From contig JAQFWX010000068.1 in assembly GCA_027605045.1 (NCBI GenBank), positions 124,001 to 188,000 on the forward strand: DNA of 64,000 bases, written 5' to 3'. This document shows positions 33,892-46,930 of this stretch, in pieces (within the stretch, counting starts at the first letter, position 1; each line of letters opens with the position of its first letter). The position numbers and the translations under genes were made by a program. Below the pieces are notes generated by a model that did no database searches, was not told the origin of the DNA, and saw nothing but the letters and a program-made list of their open reading frames with translations. Source of the DNA: Phallus indusiatus. Lineage: Eukaryota; Basidiomycota; Agaricomycetes; Phallales; Phallaceae.

Positions 33892-36800
33892 TTAAGAACC
33901 GGCACTTTGGAGAACCATAATCCCGCTGACAACAGGCAACGCAATCATAAACCCTGCAGCAACATCGCCCACAGTCTTAGTAATCCCTGCAGGTATAGCC
34001 GCATTCGAACGCGACTGCTCCGCCACCAGACTTTCCAATTCAGACTTGTGATCATTATTATGCGACGATTTTCTGCTACGACCGGACACCAAAAGAAGAG
34101 AATGAATGTTCTGCCTCTTGTTATCGTCGACTATAGATTTCGCACGCTGGATGATGGAGCGAAGAGGGGTATTGGACGAGACTTCGGTGAACGTTACGCG
34201 GGAGAGCGCCTGCCTTATGTCGGGCGGCAGACTCTGACTTCCAGCGGTGTCATTGCGCGTATAGAGAGACCACAAAAGATCATCAGCTGCAGTAGAGGCG
34301 ATATGTGCCTGAGTGCTTTGACTCGCATATATCGTGTCCGGGAATACCGGACTTACCTAAAACAGCAAATAGACTCAATTCATGATACATCGTAGTAAAG
34401 TATCGCGATAACATACCGTAATAGGGACTTGTAGTTCTGAAGAAAGGGCGAGATCCCCTTTTTCACCCTTGCTTGAAATAACAGTCGGACCCGTTTTCTT
34501 AACCCGCACAACGGTGGCCGAAACATTAGAGCCCGCACACAGCTGAACAACGAACCGAAGAGCTAAACGATCATCCTGTCCACCAAAGAAAGGAAGGAAC
34601 AAGTGTTGGTGACCATTCGCAGCGGCAGCTGCTCCACCTCTGTCGATGAACAAAGCCACGTCCGTAGGAGATTCGGCGAATACCCTTCGTACAAAGTTTT
34701 CGTATAATATGTTTCCACTGCTAGCGACTCTGCCGAAAATCTCTTGGAATGGGTTATATGCGTTCTGAGACGGCTGTGGACTTGCTGGACGGTCTTCCAC
34801 TGGCATAGCTGGGTGACCGGCTTGCCACGGTATGATAATCATCTGTGAGCCCTTGTTTCGGACGTGAGTTGCAATGTTGCTGTATTGTCCTTCTTCAGAA
34901 ACGACAGAAAGCGAACTAGAAACGGGGAGATTAAGGAGTCTTCCGAAACTCGTGAAAACGGAAATTAAAGGGTCGCGGTGTATAAGTTCTTCTGTCTCAG
35001 AAGACCGCATAACTGTGGAGGTTCGGTCCGTGAGCTCCACAAGGCGCAGAGCATCGATGGAAATAGGCAGCTGATGCTGTGTCCGTGCTTCACTCCCATC
35101 TTTCAATTCAGACTTGATATCAACTCCGAGACTCGTGTTGGAAGTAGTTGCAAATCCATTAGACCGAATGAGTTGCATAGCTGTCATGATCGCGGGCAAA
35201 TGTTCCATTCTGTTAAGGATGATAGAGAATCTGGTCTTGAACGTCTCAGCCAAGTCACCGTTGACTTCTCGTTCCTCGTCGACTGATGGGAAGTCTTTCC
35301 CGCCCTTCCTTGTTCGATGTTTTGGTGGATAACACCAGAGTGTCAGGGGAGTCGTCAACACCGTAAGGATAATCGCATGTATGACGAACATGGAAAAGAC
35401 TCGCGTGTTGAGAATTCCTGCTTGAACGCCGACGTTCAACACGATCAGCTCAACGAGACTAATTAATAAAAATAAGATTTAGAATTGTATCCCGAACGCA
35501 GGAAATTAAATAAAAATGGGAATCAAACTCACCCTTTGCAACTCATTAGTGTTCCAATTGCCGTAGATTCACGATTGGTGAATCCCATCAATTTAGCACT
35601 AACAGCGCATCCCAAAAATTTGCCGAGGAAAGCGACGGTGCAGATAAGAACGACATATGCCCAGGTGATTCCATCGTTCAGCAAACCGAGGTTAGTTCTC
35701 AGACCAGATAACACGAAGTACTTTGGAAATCAATTAAATTCAGAGATTACTAAGTCGCATCAAGCAAAGAAGAGAGAAAACTTCCTTACCAGGGGTAAGA
35801 AGACTATGCAGACGAGATCTTCAAGCTTCTCAACTAAAGCAATCGCAAAGCCACCTTCATGAGGAATAACCAGACCGGCTATAAAGCCTCCGAAGATAGG
35901 ATGAATACCTAATTAAAAGAGAAAATTAGAACTCAGTTACTTGCACATGGTTGCACGTTCTTACCTATGACGTCGGTGAAAAAGGCGGATATTAAAATTA
36001 GAATGAGGGTGATCGTCATCATGAACGGCTTCGGAGCGCCATTATCAAGGGGTCCGGTACGTCTCAGGAGCCATACGAAGGCCCACCGGACGGGGAAGAG
36101 CATGAAAAGCACAAAGGCGAGACCGGTGAGGAGAATCCATAGTGCGGATAAACCTGAGGTTGCATTTGTGAGAGCTACAGCGAGAGCGAGGAGGATCTAT
36201 TAAAGATGTTGAATGGATGAAAGGGTAGTAAGGCTGAAAAGGGCCGTACCCATCCGACAACGTCGTTACCAACACCGGCGCTGAGTACAATGACGCCGAC
36301 GTGGTCATCAATCAGGTTCAAGTCAGTTAGAATCCCTGAAAGGGTGATACGCTATCATGCCAGCCGATGATATTACAGGGATACGACTTACGACAAAGCA
36401 CGGGGAACGCCGTGATGGCAACCGCGACACCGACGAACAGCAGAAAATGACCAAAGTTGGTAGTATCAGGTATGAACGTATTGTAAAGGGGGACTGCCAC
36501 TGCGACACCCAGACCGAAAGGGAGAATCATTCCAGCAGCAGAGATGGTCAACGCATATTTGGCATTTCGGCGTAGTAATCTGACATCCACTTCGAGACCG
36601 ATTAAGAAGAGGAAGAAGACGAGACCGATAGTTGAAGTGAGAGTAAGCACTGGAATCGAGTTGTCCGGGAAGATGTGGCTAGTGAATCCTGGAATCCGAC
36701 CCATAACGGTAGGGCCAAGAATGATACCACCAATAACTTCTGCAATGACGCGAGGTTGACGAATTTTCGCAAAGAGAAAAGCTAGCAGTTGGACGAAGCA

Positions 36801-37078
36801 TAAGATGATTACTACTTGAATGACCCATAGAGGAAAAGGATCTGAAGGATTCCATGTATCAGGATTTGTACCAGTAAGAACTAAAATATCAGAATCTCTG
36901 AGATATTGTCATAACAATTTGAACAGAAAGTATACGCACGTCCGCCCTTTAAGACGCGAGAGTACAATGAGTACTGTCAGAGCACATGATGCCAACGAGA
37001 GAAACTTGCCTGTTCCGGTGCATTTCGACGTTGAATAGCCTCGACGGCTTCAAAGAATTCACGAGCCAAGATGCCCAT
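33892..37078 (-). CDS. K+/H+ antiporter, Kha1-like (CPA2 family)
   Basis: A membrane cation/proton exchanger of endomembranes. The start at 37078 gives [23 protein letters not shown]. Two unusual joins follow: a GC-AG intron (37009-36947, AG|GCAAGT) and a 7-nt microexon (36940-36946). Together they rebuild [23 protein letters not shown], the family N terminus. The Na+/H+ exchanger domain has about 12 hydrophobic helices, with [82 protein letters not shown] and [28 protein letters not shown]. The hydrophilic C-terminal half (about 380 aa) resembles a USP-like cytoplasmic domain and ends with a weakly hydrophobic segment. About 850 aa, usual for Kha1. Confidence 0.88.
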
Positions 37079-39742
37079 TGTTCAAGACGCGAAGGGGAAG
37101 AGAGCAAACGCAGGGACCTTTGAGCCAAGGTGAGACACAGGGAGGCTCCACGCAGAACAGAGCGGGCAAGTGGCTCAACTTTATATAGCCAACTAGCTCA
37201 ACTCAGGTCACCGAAATGAAAAATACTTCTTATCGCTTTTGGGAATGTATTTTCAGGAACGAAAGTTACTTCAGGGCAGTTTAGACATTTGGCGTTCAGA
37301 GAGCTGTAACATTTGGGCTCGGCGGGCGCTTGCTTCGGACGTTTATGCGCGGCACTGCTGTCACCGAAGATGATTTGTATACCGAAGTGTACCGCTCGGA
37401 TTCGACATTTGAATAGGCTCATTTTCAGTAGATCCGAGACTTTCTGAGTTTAGGACATCGAATGGATACGTTTCCGTCAATTCAAAAGCGATGCCGTCCG
37501 GTTAATCGAGCTCGACCTACGAACTCAAAGCAAACAAACTTCGATACTGGAGCATTGCGAGTCGTTACATTACATGGTATTGAGATGACGAAGCCCCACG
37601 AGATAACGGAACGAGTCTTTATGATAAGAGGTTGGCGCAATTTGCATTCCATATCTTTGGCTTAGTTGATGTGTAACTAGGTGCAATTTCAAATGGTCTA
37701 ACCACGATGCCAGCTCCCTACTCGCGCTAGAGTCATTCTGTTATTAAATCCCGTATCTGTCGCACTTTGACCAGTAAAAGGAGAAAATGTTCGGTCTTTT
37801 ACAACTTGGGGGGTAAGATACTTGACAGTTGCGCTATTCAATTTCTGTCAAACGTTTGGTCGGAATCCATTTTCGCGGATTGAACAGCTCATCCGGTGCG
37901 AAGGAAATTTTGAAACGCTAACAAACGGATCTGATAGAAAGATGCAATCATACAGATGTCCTGTCAACTCGGGCCAAGCGATTCTACTGTCTGGTGAAGT
38001 TACTAGCGTGCCATAAATCTAGGTCGCTAGTACTTGATTCAACTCCGCATTCCTTGTCGTATCTTTGAATAGATACCCTCGCTCTAGTTCTAGTAGGACG
38101 GAGCCGGGAGATATGCACCAAGACGGTATGTATATTCTCCGGAACGCCCAAAGTGCTTAAACAGTGGCGTGGGAGGAAGATGCCGCTAAACTTCTTTGGT
38201 CCGAACCATTTAACGTCTCGGATGGGCCTGTAAAGTATTGAAATGTTTGCACTTGCAAATGCTGAGTTTACCCACATCCTATTAAAAGCACTGGTGAAAA
38301 CAATTGACCTCGTGACTCCTTGGCTGGAAAATTTTGGTGCAGTCTTGGTGCATCTACTATAAATGACCACCTCAAACCTTCAAAGAAAAATTCTTGTATC
38401 GTACCACGCGCCCATTCACCTTTTCGCATTTAGTTCAATCATTAGCGTCTATCACAAAGCGAAATATGATAATTTCAGGTGAGAATAGCGTTCCAGTCAT
38501 AGTCCGCTTTAGGAACTTTCCCTTGATTGGTTCGATTGGGGAAATGAAAATCTGTGGGTCTATCTCAGCTGTCCGGAAGGACACCAGCCACTATCATCAA
38601 CAAAATGAAATTTTTATTCACGAGTTTACTACGCACGTCAGGAAAATAGAAGATGATCTTGAAAAACTAGCCGTTCGAGGATGTGAATGGATGTCGCCAT
38701 CTTAATGTTATGATCTTCCATGTCAATAATTAATCTAGCCAAAGATGACTCGAGTGAAAGGTCGCTGTCTCCATTGCCTAATGTGAATTAGAAATTGAGT
38801 CGACATCTTATGTCCAAAACCAAGCAAAATCAAGCTCGCCACGAGTTCCACTTGAATCTTGCAGCATGCGTCCATGGTTCTCCGGTTCAGATACTGTTAT
38901 TGCATGTTCTCCTTTGAATTCGCCTCGTTCTCCAGAATCTCGAGGATGAACCGAAGATCCGCTATCAACGAATAGCAACATGGGTTGTGCGTCGCGTAGC
39001 ATGTACGCTTCATCTGTGCTCTTCATCTCATTTATTGACCCAAACTGGCATATCTGCAGTCTTTGGGGTCTGCTCCTGTAATTAGCTAGAATGTCCAAGC
39101 GCAGAGCACCAAATCCGACCAAATTAACTGAGCTCCTAGCTTATCTTTAATAAGCTTTATCCGAATATATAAGCAAAGCCTGAAAAGATAGGGCCAGCAG
39201 GTACGCTGTCCCTAGAAGTGATTCATTTCCTAAAGGCACTAAATCTTAGGAAATTGGGACGCCGGTACACATCTGCTGAGTATTATTAGTGTCCGAGTGC
39301 CGCGCCTGTGAGATTCTTGTGAACCGAGTGAAGTCCGGTGGCTTCAATCCACTAGTGGAATACGATGTAAGTGCCGGTACGAAGTCGCTGTGAAATATAA
39401 TGATTGTCATTCTTACCATACCCTGGGAGGTTAGATTGGAATAGACTTCAACCCGAAGCACACGATTGGGTTACGATAGTGTAAGTATGAAGTCCAGCTG
39501 AATAATGAAATAGTCGCGAGAAGTTTGAGTAAAATGCAGAGAAATAGAGCACGCAGGTTCGCAGTGCGTTACTTTATGTCAGAACGAAATGCAGCCAAGT
39601 TAAACTCAGGGCTAGCTCCACAAGAGTTTCTTCGAAGGTGATTAGTACGGGCAATAGCAGTACAATCTGAATAGCCGGACATCTTCAGAAAAGTACGACT
39701 ATAAGGCGTTAAATTTGGATTAACGAATGAGGTATTAACATT
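37079..39742. other. Gene-poor region (2.7 kb)
   Basis: Only short open frames without recognisable motifs (the longest ~104 codons, 38394-38705 plus and 38808-39122 minus). No repeats with clear boundaries or TIRs were seen. It could contain decayed genes. Confidence 0.45.
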
Positions 39743-40357
39743 TTATTCTTTAACGGCAATAGATCCTTCTTCTGATTCTACGTGATGATGATCATAGATG
39801 GGGCCCATGCGCGGCTATGAAAACATATGTTATACAAAAGCTCGTCAGAGTATCAAAAAGACTTCAGCTTACCGGGATATTGCGCTCCCTAGAGATAAAG
39901 GGGAGAAAATGTGAAACTTGAAGATAAGTAGAAGAAACTTCACGCACCACTTCGTTCCACCTGGAAATGCCGATGCTGAAGAAGGGTCAGATATACGACG
40001 CGGGGTGAAGACAACATGTGTGACATACGGATATAAGGATCGGGATGTGCATGGTCTTCAAGAAATGCTTCGACTTGCTCAAACAAAGCGACTAATGCTC
40101 TAGGATCCGTAACATGTCTGTCCCAAAAAAACGAAGCAAATTGACACGTAAGAGCTCCAGCATCGTTTACGGAAACGGCGGACTCCGCACCTGTGTCTTT
40201 CGAATTCAGCTCGGATTTCCAAGGCTCGCGGTCGCCATAGATCTCGTCTTATAGTCCAGTTTAGTGAATTGTTTAAGACTCGCTTGTAAAGAGATTTAAC
40301 ATAGAGACGATGTGCTGCTGAAAAGGGCGACACTGCCGCCGTTACGGACGTCGACAT
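39743..40357 (-). CDS. Complex I subunit NDUFB9 (B22, LYR protein), ~121 aa
   Basis: A membrane-arm accessory subunit of NADH:ubiquinone oxidoreductase. The start at 40357 gives MSTSVTAAVSPFSAAHRLYVKSLYKRVLNN, with the LYR-type helix, then WRPRALEIRAEFERHR. A 73-nt intron (GTGCGG...GGACAG) joins this to HVTDPRALVALFEQVEAFLEDHAHPDPYI. Small exons then add PSAFPGGTKW, ERNIP and PRMGPIYDHHHVESEEGSIAVKE, with the stop at 39743. PGGTKWERN is the PGGTxxER block of NDUFB9. All exons are short, so the gene is easy to miss. Confidence 0.85.
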
Positions 40358-40703
40358 GGCTGGTGGATTGGGTAATCTGGCGGAGTTTAAAATGTGAATT
40401 TCGCGGACGAGCGGCCTCAAACAAGCCTCAAACTGAGTTGCAAGATTTTTGTGTCTCTGGAGATTGTTTAGGTTTAAAGCTCTACAGTAGGACTTGTTCG
40501 TGACTCGCTTTCTTGAGTCCTAGATGCACTCTAGCCTGTATTTTCTCTATCTGGAACCAAGAAGGAAACCGAGTATGTACTATACATTTCAAAACGAGCA
40601 GAGTGACAACAACAGTTGTTCCACTGTTTTTCAATACGAGTTACAATAACAAAAACAGTACGTTTTCATATTTTCTCTAATGTCTAGCATCTTTTTTCTT
40701 CCT
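40358..40703. other. Short intergenic region
   Basis: 3' flank of the WSC gene and 5' flank of NDUFB9 (tandem, minus strand). No feature was recognised. Confidence 0.4.
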
Positions 40704-41851
40704 CTAACAACTTGAACAAAAGTAGACCTGCATCTATATCATAGTCAATAATCGCATTATCACGTTATGCCCGGTATCACTTACAATATCAGGGCCTCCA
40801 CAAATTTGGTCGTTGTTTTGAAGACATAATTCCGTGCCTGATTCGGAAAGAACGCTATTGGGATTCAAAGATGAAGAAGTGTCGATTCGTCCGCATGCTA
40901 TACGTAAAAGTTCTAGATTCGCCTTTCTAATTCTGAGAATTAAGAAATCATACCGCATATCTATAAAAAAGTGAGATACATATTAGATTTTTTTTTGAAA
41001 TTTCTGAAACAAACCTGGCCACCCTCTTTCAGTCCAATTGTATTTCCCGAAGATGCTTTGCACCAGGCTGCACACCCATCAACGTCTGTTGTCGGTGGTA
41101 CTACATTAGGAGGAGCTGTTGTGAACGTGAAAGGCTCAACATTGGGTGGCGCATCACTAAAGGGAACATTATTGACAAATGTCTTAGTTTTGCATCAAAG
41201 GAATTCGCACTTAAATGAGCCAAGGTAGGCAAATTTCTGTGTGGAGTCGACAAGTGGGACGAATGGTGGAATGTTATTTTGGAATAATGACAATCTAAGC
41301 GAACCGCCGCATGTTTCCGTCTCGTTCCCTGGACAAGCGAAGCTACACCCTACATCTGCTTGTTGGGTAGCTCCATTCTGGATATCGTTATCGCAGTCTA
41401 CGAACCAAACGTCGACAAATTGTTATACCACTGCATAAAAAATTAGAAAACGTACAGCATTCCTAAGGCCGGTGTTCATTGAATCGGTGAATCAGACCAC
41501 GAGAAGTTTAAGACTCACATCACCAAATTCCACTCCTGCATAACGGTAGTTCCTTTGGTTGCAAAATTGTATACATGCCTCTTGGGTATTAAACGTTGGG
41601 TCGAAGTATGAGGCAGCATCAATGGTTCGAGCTCCGGTATTATCCCTTTAGGTCAGTATTACTATATGTTTACTTATACGTTATGATGATTGACATACGA
41701 CCAACACCCAGCTGGACCCCATGCGCCTGGAAATTTTTGCTAGATATATTAAACTGTCAGTTTCGCCGATTTCAGAGCTAACTTATTCTGGACTAACGGT
41801 AAAAACGAGGTGGGCACAAGCGGCAAAAACCAAGAATTGAGCGATAGCCAT
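40704..41851 (-). CDS. Secreted WSC-domain protein
   Basis: An extracellular carbohydrate-binding protein. The start at 41851 opens a signal peptide (MAIAQFLVFAACAHLVFTV). A first WSC module follows: AWGPAGCW, SDNTGARTIDAASYFDPTFNTQEACIQFCNQRNYRYAGVEFGD, then CDNDIQNGATQQADVGCSFACPGNETETCGGSLRLSLFQNN. A Pro/Thr linker (APPNVEPFTFTTAPPNVVPPTTDV) leads to a second, shorter Cys-rich module with ELCLQNNDQICGGPDI and the terminal QVYFCSSC. The splice between EFGD and CDND could not be resolved cleanly, and one residue block containing the usual CxC is missing or hidden in a microexon. The exon structure is therefore approximate and damage to the gene is possible. A TATAAAAG box on the minus strand lies at 42052-42059. 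Confidence 0.65.
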
Positions 41852-44109
41852 CTAAGTTGGTTCAAAGAAAAACGGTCCTAGTTCCCCAGATTTCTTTTAA
41901 ATATCATCTCCTGGGTCCAATACATCCTTCTCACGTATCAGGAGTACAACTGTCGTTTGTCATTTTCTGTCAGGGACGAATGGCTGCCTCAAGAGGCTCG
42001 CAACCTTCGCTTTTGATCGAAAGATTGAAAATGCGGTTTCAGTGCACTTGTCTTTTATAAAAAGAAGGTGTGCCGATTCTCGCCTATGACATTTATGAAA
42101 GGTTTTGAAACAATCTGTCAAAGAGTGGAACACATCAAGATGTCTGCGCTACGATTCGCTGGAGGATCCTCGTCGTCACAAAAATATCAGTCAGTGTGTG
42201 GGATTGGTGCCTTGCGCAAGGGCATTTTATAGACAGCGAAGTGTTTTCCTTGTGACATTGGACAGATTTTCTTATCCGCTGATATTGACGAGATGATAGC
42301 ATTTTTACTCATTACCTTGCAGTTCCATAACATGGATTAGGTTAAAATTCAACGTTGTAAAAAAGGTATATATCTGTGCTTTACAACAACATATTCTATC
42401 TTACAACGACGTAATAAAGGAGACGATTAGAGAAGCAGAAAGCAAATGTATATTTCGTATTACAGGATGTCAACATTGGTGTTGTCCTGATCGCGGAAAG
42501 CCCGGGGACCAACACGGACAATCGCCGCAATTCTCCCGAAGCGAAACGGAATATTGTTAGTAAGTGCTCTTCACGAAGTGCATATCTTCCTTAGTTGGAG
42601 TTTTTGTGCTTCAATAGTGAGATGCAGTGTTGAACATCGACAATAACCCAATGGCCGTTACAGCTTACCCGCCCTTTACTCTTACCAGGCAAACCTCGTA
42701 TGTAATTGTCTTGCACAATTACAATTATCGCTGACAAGCAATATAGCTCAACCCAATGCATCATCGGATAGAAGGTCCCCATCCCAAACTATTTGAATGG
42801 CATCGTGTCAAACACTCAGGCTAGGACTCATGATCCATTTAAAACTCGAAGTTTTCCGTACAAAACTCTAGATGGGAATACGCGGACGGTTTGCTCAGGA
42901 CGATGTAGATTCTACATCAATGTGTACTTGCCTTTTTGTTACTTTTTTGTCTGTCAAGGTTGCTGATCACACCCCACCCGACACCGAAACCACTGGCGTG
43001 AAGGCTCTTGCCAATGTATTTCATGTAATGCTGATCAAAGATATAACCAGCTCTTCCACGATCATTTAATGTGAAGACTTGATTGAAATGTAGTAGGGAC
43101 CAGTAATAATTGCAAGTTTATTTCAACTTTCTAATTATAACCTCCGCCTTCACGGGAACGCCTACTACAATCTGGGGGATGCGCCTTATTGGCTAACGCT
43201 CCTTTTGTGTTCGCACTTTCGACATTGTTTTGAATCCTCATGTTTTACGTACATACATATGTAAGTTTCATGTGCTATGACTCAGATGAATTACATTTGT
43301 TTTCGGAATTACATAAATGAGCTCAACCGGACCGAATTCAAGCCGACCATAATATTCCTGCACTTATGCTTCACATGCCGTTTTCACCAAAATGATATCT
43401 AGCGAGTCCTACGTACCATGATGAGCTTATCTACCTAACGTTGCTACGCATCCAGATCAATGTACCCCGTACCGGGGTCGATATATGCATTAGCGAAAGA
43501 CTTCGGCCATCAAACTGTATCCAGCACACCCGACATCATCAGTTTTATCTTTTACTAACGATATCGTCAATCATAGTCAGATCATGGATGTCATGCTTGT
43601 TCGGATATTCGGCCTGTTATGAAGTCTCGTTCAATAGCCAATTCGAAAGTACTTTTTATGATCAGCGACAGTGATTCAGCCACACTAACGTGAAAGGTAG
43701 GTATTCCCCACCGAAGTAAGGTTTGTTGGGCTGAGTCTATGATGTCAATAGTCTTGAATTGGTGTGGCATGTCTGATGAGTTCTCCCTGGTGCAAGAGCC
43801 TCGACCCCGTTTAGGTCTTTGTATGCGCTTTTATTTCACATACTCGAAACACTGCCCAAACACTATATATCAATTATTAATGTATAAAAGAGTGTCCCTG
43901 TATTGGATGAATACATGTCTTGTATACCCTCTTGTCCGTCATCAGATTTGTTTCAGTTCTGAAAGTATGGCTATTACACCAGAATTTAAATTGCCCAAAA
44001 TAAATAATCCAAAGACGGCCGTTCACTACAATTAAATGGCTCCTTAGGATACCCAGAGAATAACAAATGAGTGATGCGCAAAAAGGGAAGGGAAAGACGA
44101 AGGAAAGAA
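41852..44109. other. Gene-poor region (2.3 kb)
   Basis: Contains the TATA box of the WSC gene at 42052-42059 (minus). The rest shows only short open frames without motifs and no clear repeat structure. Confidence 0.45.
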
Positions 44110-45736
44110 TCATGTCCAAGAAAGAAAGATAGAATATGGAACCAGAAAAGCCCAAATCAGCACAACAAAAGAAGGGGATAGCGTCGAAGCAGAACTTTTG
44201 TGTGCGGAAGGAGAACCCGACGCGCCAGTTGCACTCAATGTTGGAACCGGTGTTGTACTTCCATGGGGCGAAGCGACAGCGTTATTATTGCCAACGGACG
44301 ACGTTGGGGCTGGAGCGGCGGTGGGTGAACGTGAAATAAAAAACTCCATACTCGAGACAGCATCAGTGTTATTTTGTGCGTTTTGGTATGGCCCACTGAA
44401 TAAACGAATCGTAGATTGTGTCTTCCAATTATTAGCGAGCAGAGTTGGATAGGTATCAATAAAACCGGAAACGGTGTCATTTGTGAGTTCGTGTTCAAGG
44501 ATGATCAGACCGGGTGATTTAGGGCCTGCCGATAACAAATGATTGGAATTTCCGTACACCTTGAATTATATCACTCACCCTTGTACCATTGCGTGATGTT
44601 TCCTTCGACATTAGGTAAAGTAGTTCGGCCGGCGGCAATCGTCCAATCCGCTGAACTGATGGTCGTCTGTGAGCATGTGCAAAATGGTTGGAAAGAGAAG
44701 CCTCTCACTCTTCGTTCCAATCAATTTGGGTTAGATTGAAAACATATTTTGCAATAGCCCGCACACGGTTGTCAGAATCACCGTAAGGGGGTCTCCAGTA
44801 TCTAGGAACTCTTCCACCTGATAAATCGCTAATAACCTGAAGTGTCCAACCGAATTGTGCAACAAGCTGAGTGTTATTTTGCGTTGTCATGAGAGGATGT
44901 GTCCACGTGTGAGCTACGGAAAGATGAACATTCCGTCTCTTGAATTTGAAAATAAAAATTTACCGCCAATATCGTCTGGGATGAAATTGAGACGGTTAGA
45001 AAGGAATGCCGGAGAATTTAGAATTAATGTTACTTACCACCAAGTGCAAGGGCTTGAGCAAATATGTCTGTGTAGGACACTATATTCATACCGATCATAA
45101 AATGCGTTGCGTGGAGGTTCTGTTCCTGAAGAAACGTATATAATGGCGGAGACGCCTATTCGAAAATATGTCAAAAATTTTTCCAGTCTTTGGGGAACTG
45201 AGACTATACCGGTGTTGGACCGTCGTCGAATCCGATCCCCACAAACCCATCGGGAGCATCCCAATGATCACTAGGGTCTCGACATGCATACGTGCTTGAA
45301 CAAATTGGAGGCTTAGTAGGATCCTGACCCTCGGGATACTGGGGGTTTTGGTTGGGCTGAGCGGTCGTAACAGCAATATCTGGTATTAAGCCCAGTTGCT
45401 CAGCTCCCACTAATGAATCCAACCAGGCCTGTGGAGTTGCTGCCTCTGATATTGGAGGTAGCCAGGTCAAAGGATATTGACTCATCCATTCTAATAAGAG
45501 TGTTTGGTAAATGCGAAAAAGGGACTGTTGGAATTTGTGAGCTTACCTGGTGAACCCGGGGGATTAGGGTTAGACCGACTGAACAGGCGATGAACAGGGT
45601 GGTCCGGTGGATGATACCAAGTGTCGGGCAGACTTCTCCGAGGGATTTCTTGGCGAGCATCCAAGTGGCTATGCGGATGCGCGAACGAGATAAGAGCAGT
45701 CGAGATGACCAGAACGACACGGATGACCTGGGACAT
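44110..45736 (-). CDS. Chitin deacetylase (CE4 polysaccharide deacetylase), probably GPI-anchored
   Basis: Converts cell-wall chitin to chitosan. It has a signal peptide ([21 protein letters not shown]), a pro-like segment, then the catalytic domain. Motif 1 is [19 protein letters not shown] (metal and base aspartates), followed by [15 protein letters not shown]. Motif 2 is HTWTHPLM. Motif 3 is [35 protein letters not shown] and [17 protein letters not shown] (motifs 4-5) complete the fold. The Ser/Thr/Ala-rich tail ends in a hydrophobic stretch ([19 protein letters not shown]), a GPI-attachment signal. About seven introns are inferred; at DGPTP a 54-nt intron removes an apparent in-frame stop. 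All catalytic residues appear present. Confidence 0.9.
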
Positions 45737-46930
45737 TGGGGTCGAAGTGGGCCTCGCTCTAGCCGTTCCTCTTGACTATTAATATTGCCTCACTTGAGGG
45801 AGGGCAAAGGGACGGACGTATTAATGCTAAAATGGCAGTTTTTTTTTCTGCATTTTGTAGGGCCTTATCCTTTTATACATTTACACTAGGAGATTACGGC
45901 GCGCGTCCCAATCTCAGGTCTGATCGTGACATTTGGTATGCCAAGCGCTTTACCACCCATCAGCTGAAAGTCATGATCAGAAGCAAAAGTAGTCCATAAT
46001 TAATATACATTATACATACACGCAGTGATATAAAATAAGTGGCTGAATATGCTTGATAAAAAGCCCATAATGAGGTGAATGAAGAGGCATGAGACGAGGT
46101 TCATGTTCAGGTCTAAGGGATCCCGAAACCGGCACGTACAGGGCGCGGTTTTTTTATCCGAGTGCATTTCCTTTTTTACATGACATTCACCGGTTGCCGC
46201 TTGAGTGCCAATTGTAGTGATGACTCGGCTGAATGCAATCAATTTATGAACACCGGCATGTTAATCTGCCGTTGAAACGTTGAAGCTTCATGAGGAATTT
46301 TTGCGACAAACGCCACTGACTCACCGATTGACACTGATAAGCTAATCATGAAGCAATTTGACTGGTAGACTAGCGATAGTCATTAAATATTTAACACCCG
46401 ACGAAAGATGAAAGTGCCCCGATTACGGTTGAAAGTGTCCCTTGCGCACACTCCGAAGCGTGAAGTTCAGTCCCCAGGATTACCATGTGTTCTGCTTTCA
46501 CAACTTGAATGGCCGGAGATCCCGTCAAAAATGAGCGCAGAAAATCAAATAACCGAATTTTTTTCCCAGTTTAGGATAAGCACAGAAGTGAGAAAACGGT
46601 ATGCTTCAAATGCGTTGATATCGAGCTTGCATGCGCACGTCAACGGGCAGAGCTAGTGGACTTTCGGCCCGATGTTCCATTCCTTAAACTCGGTGACCAA
46701 TCGGAATGACGGGCTACTTTGAACGGAGTAATCCGTCCTGTTGGAAAGAGTACGTAAGCAACTGCATTAGCACCAGAGTAAGGTTCTGTTCGGAGTTTGA
46801 ATCCTTGTATCTCGTGCACCCATTCTTTTCCTCAAGGTACGGCGATTGACAAGCCTTGCTTTTTTTAACAGAATAGACTGATTGTTTTTGCTTTAATTAC
46901 TTCGAACACAGACCCTCCCGATTCAACACC
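45737..46930. other. Divergent intergenic region
   Basis: Between chitin deacetylase and RPL35. A pyrimidine-rich stretch precedes the ribosomal gene (46860-46900). No gene was recognised. Confidence 0.45.

Noticed and set aside
39850..40220. Frameshift in the NDUFB9 homolog
   Set aside because: A 73-nt GT-AG intron joins FERHR to HVTDPRAL and restores the family sequence.
45150..45230. In-frame stop after the DDGPTP motif of chitin deacetylase as a pseudogene sign
   Set aside because: The stop lies in a GTATAG...AATAG intron; splicing gives DDGPTPASPPLY as expected.
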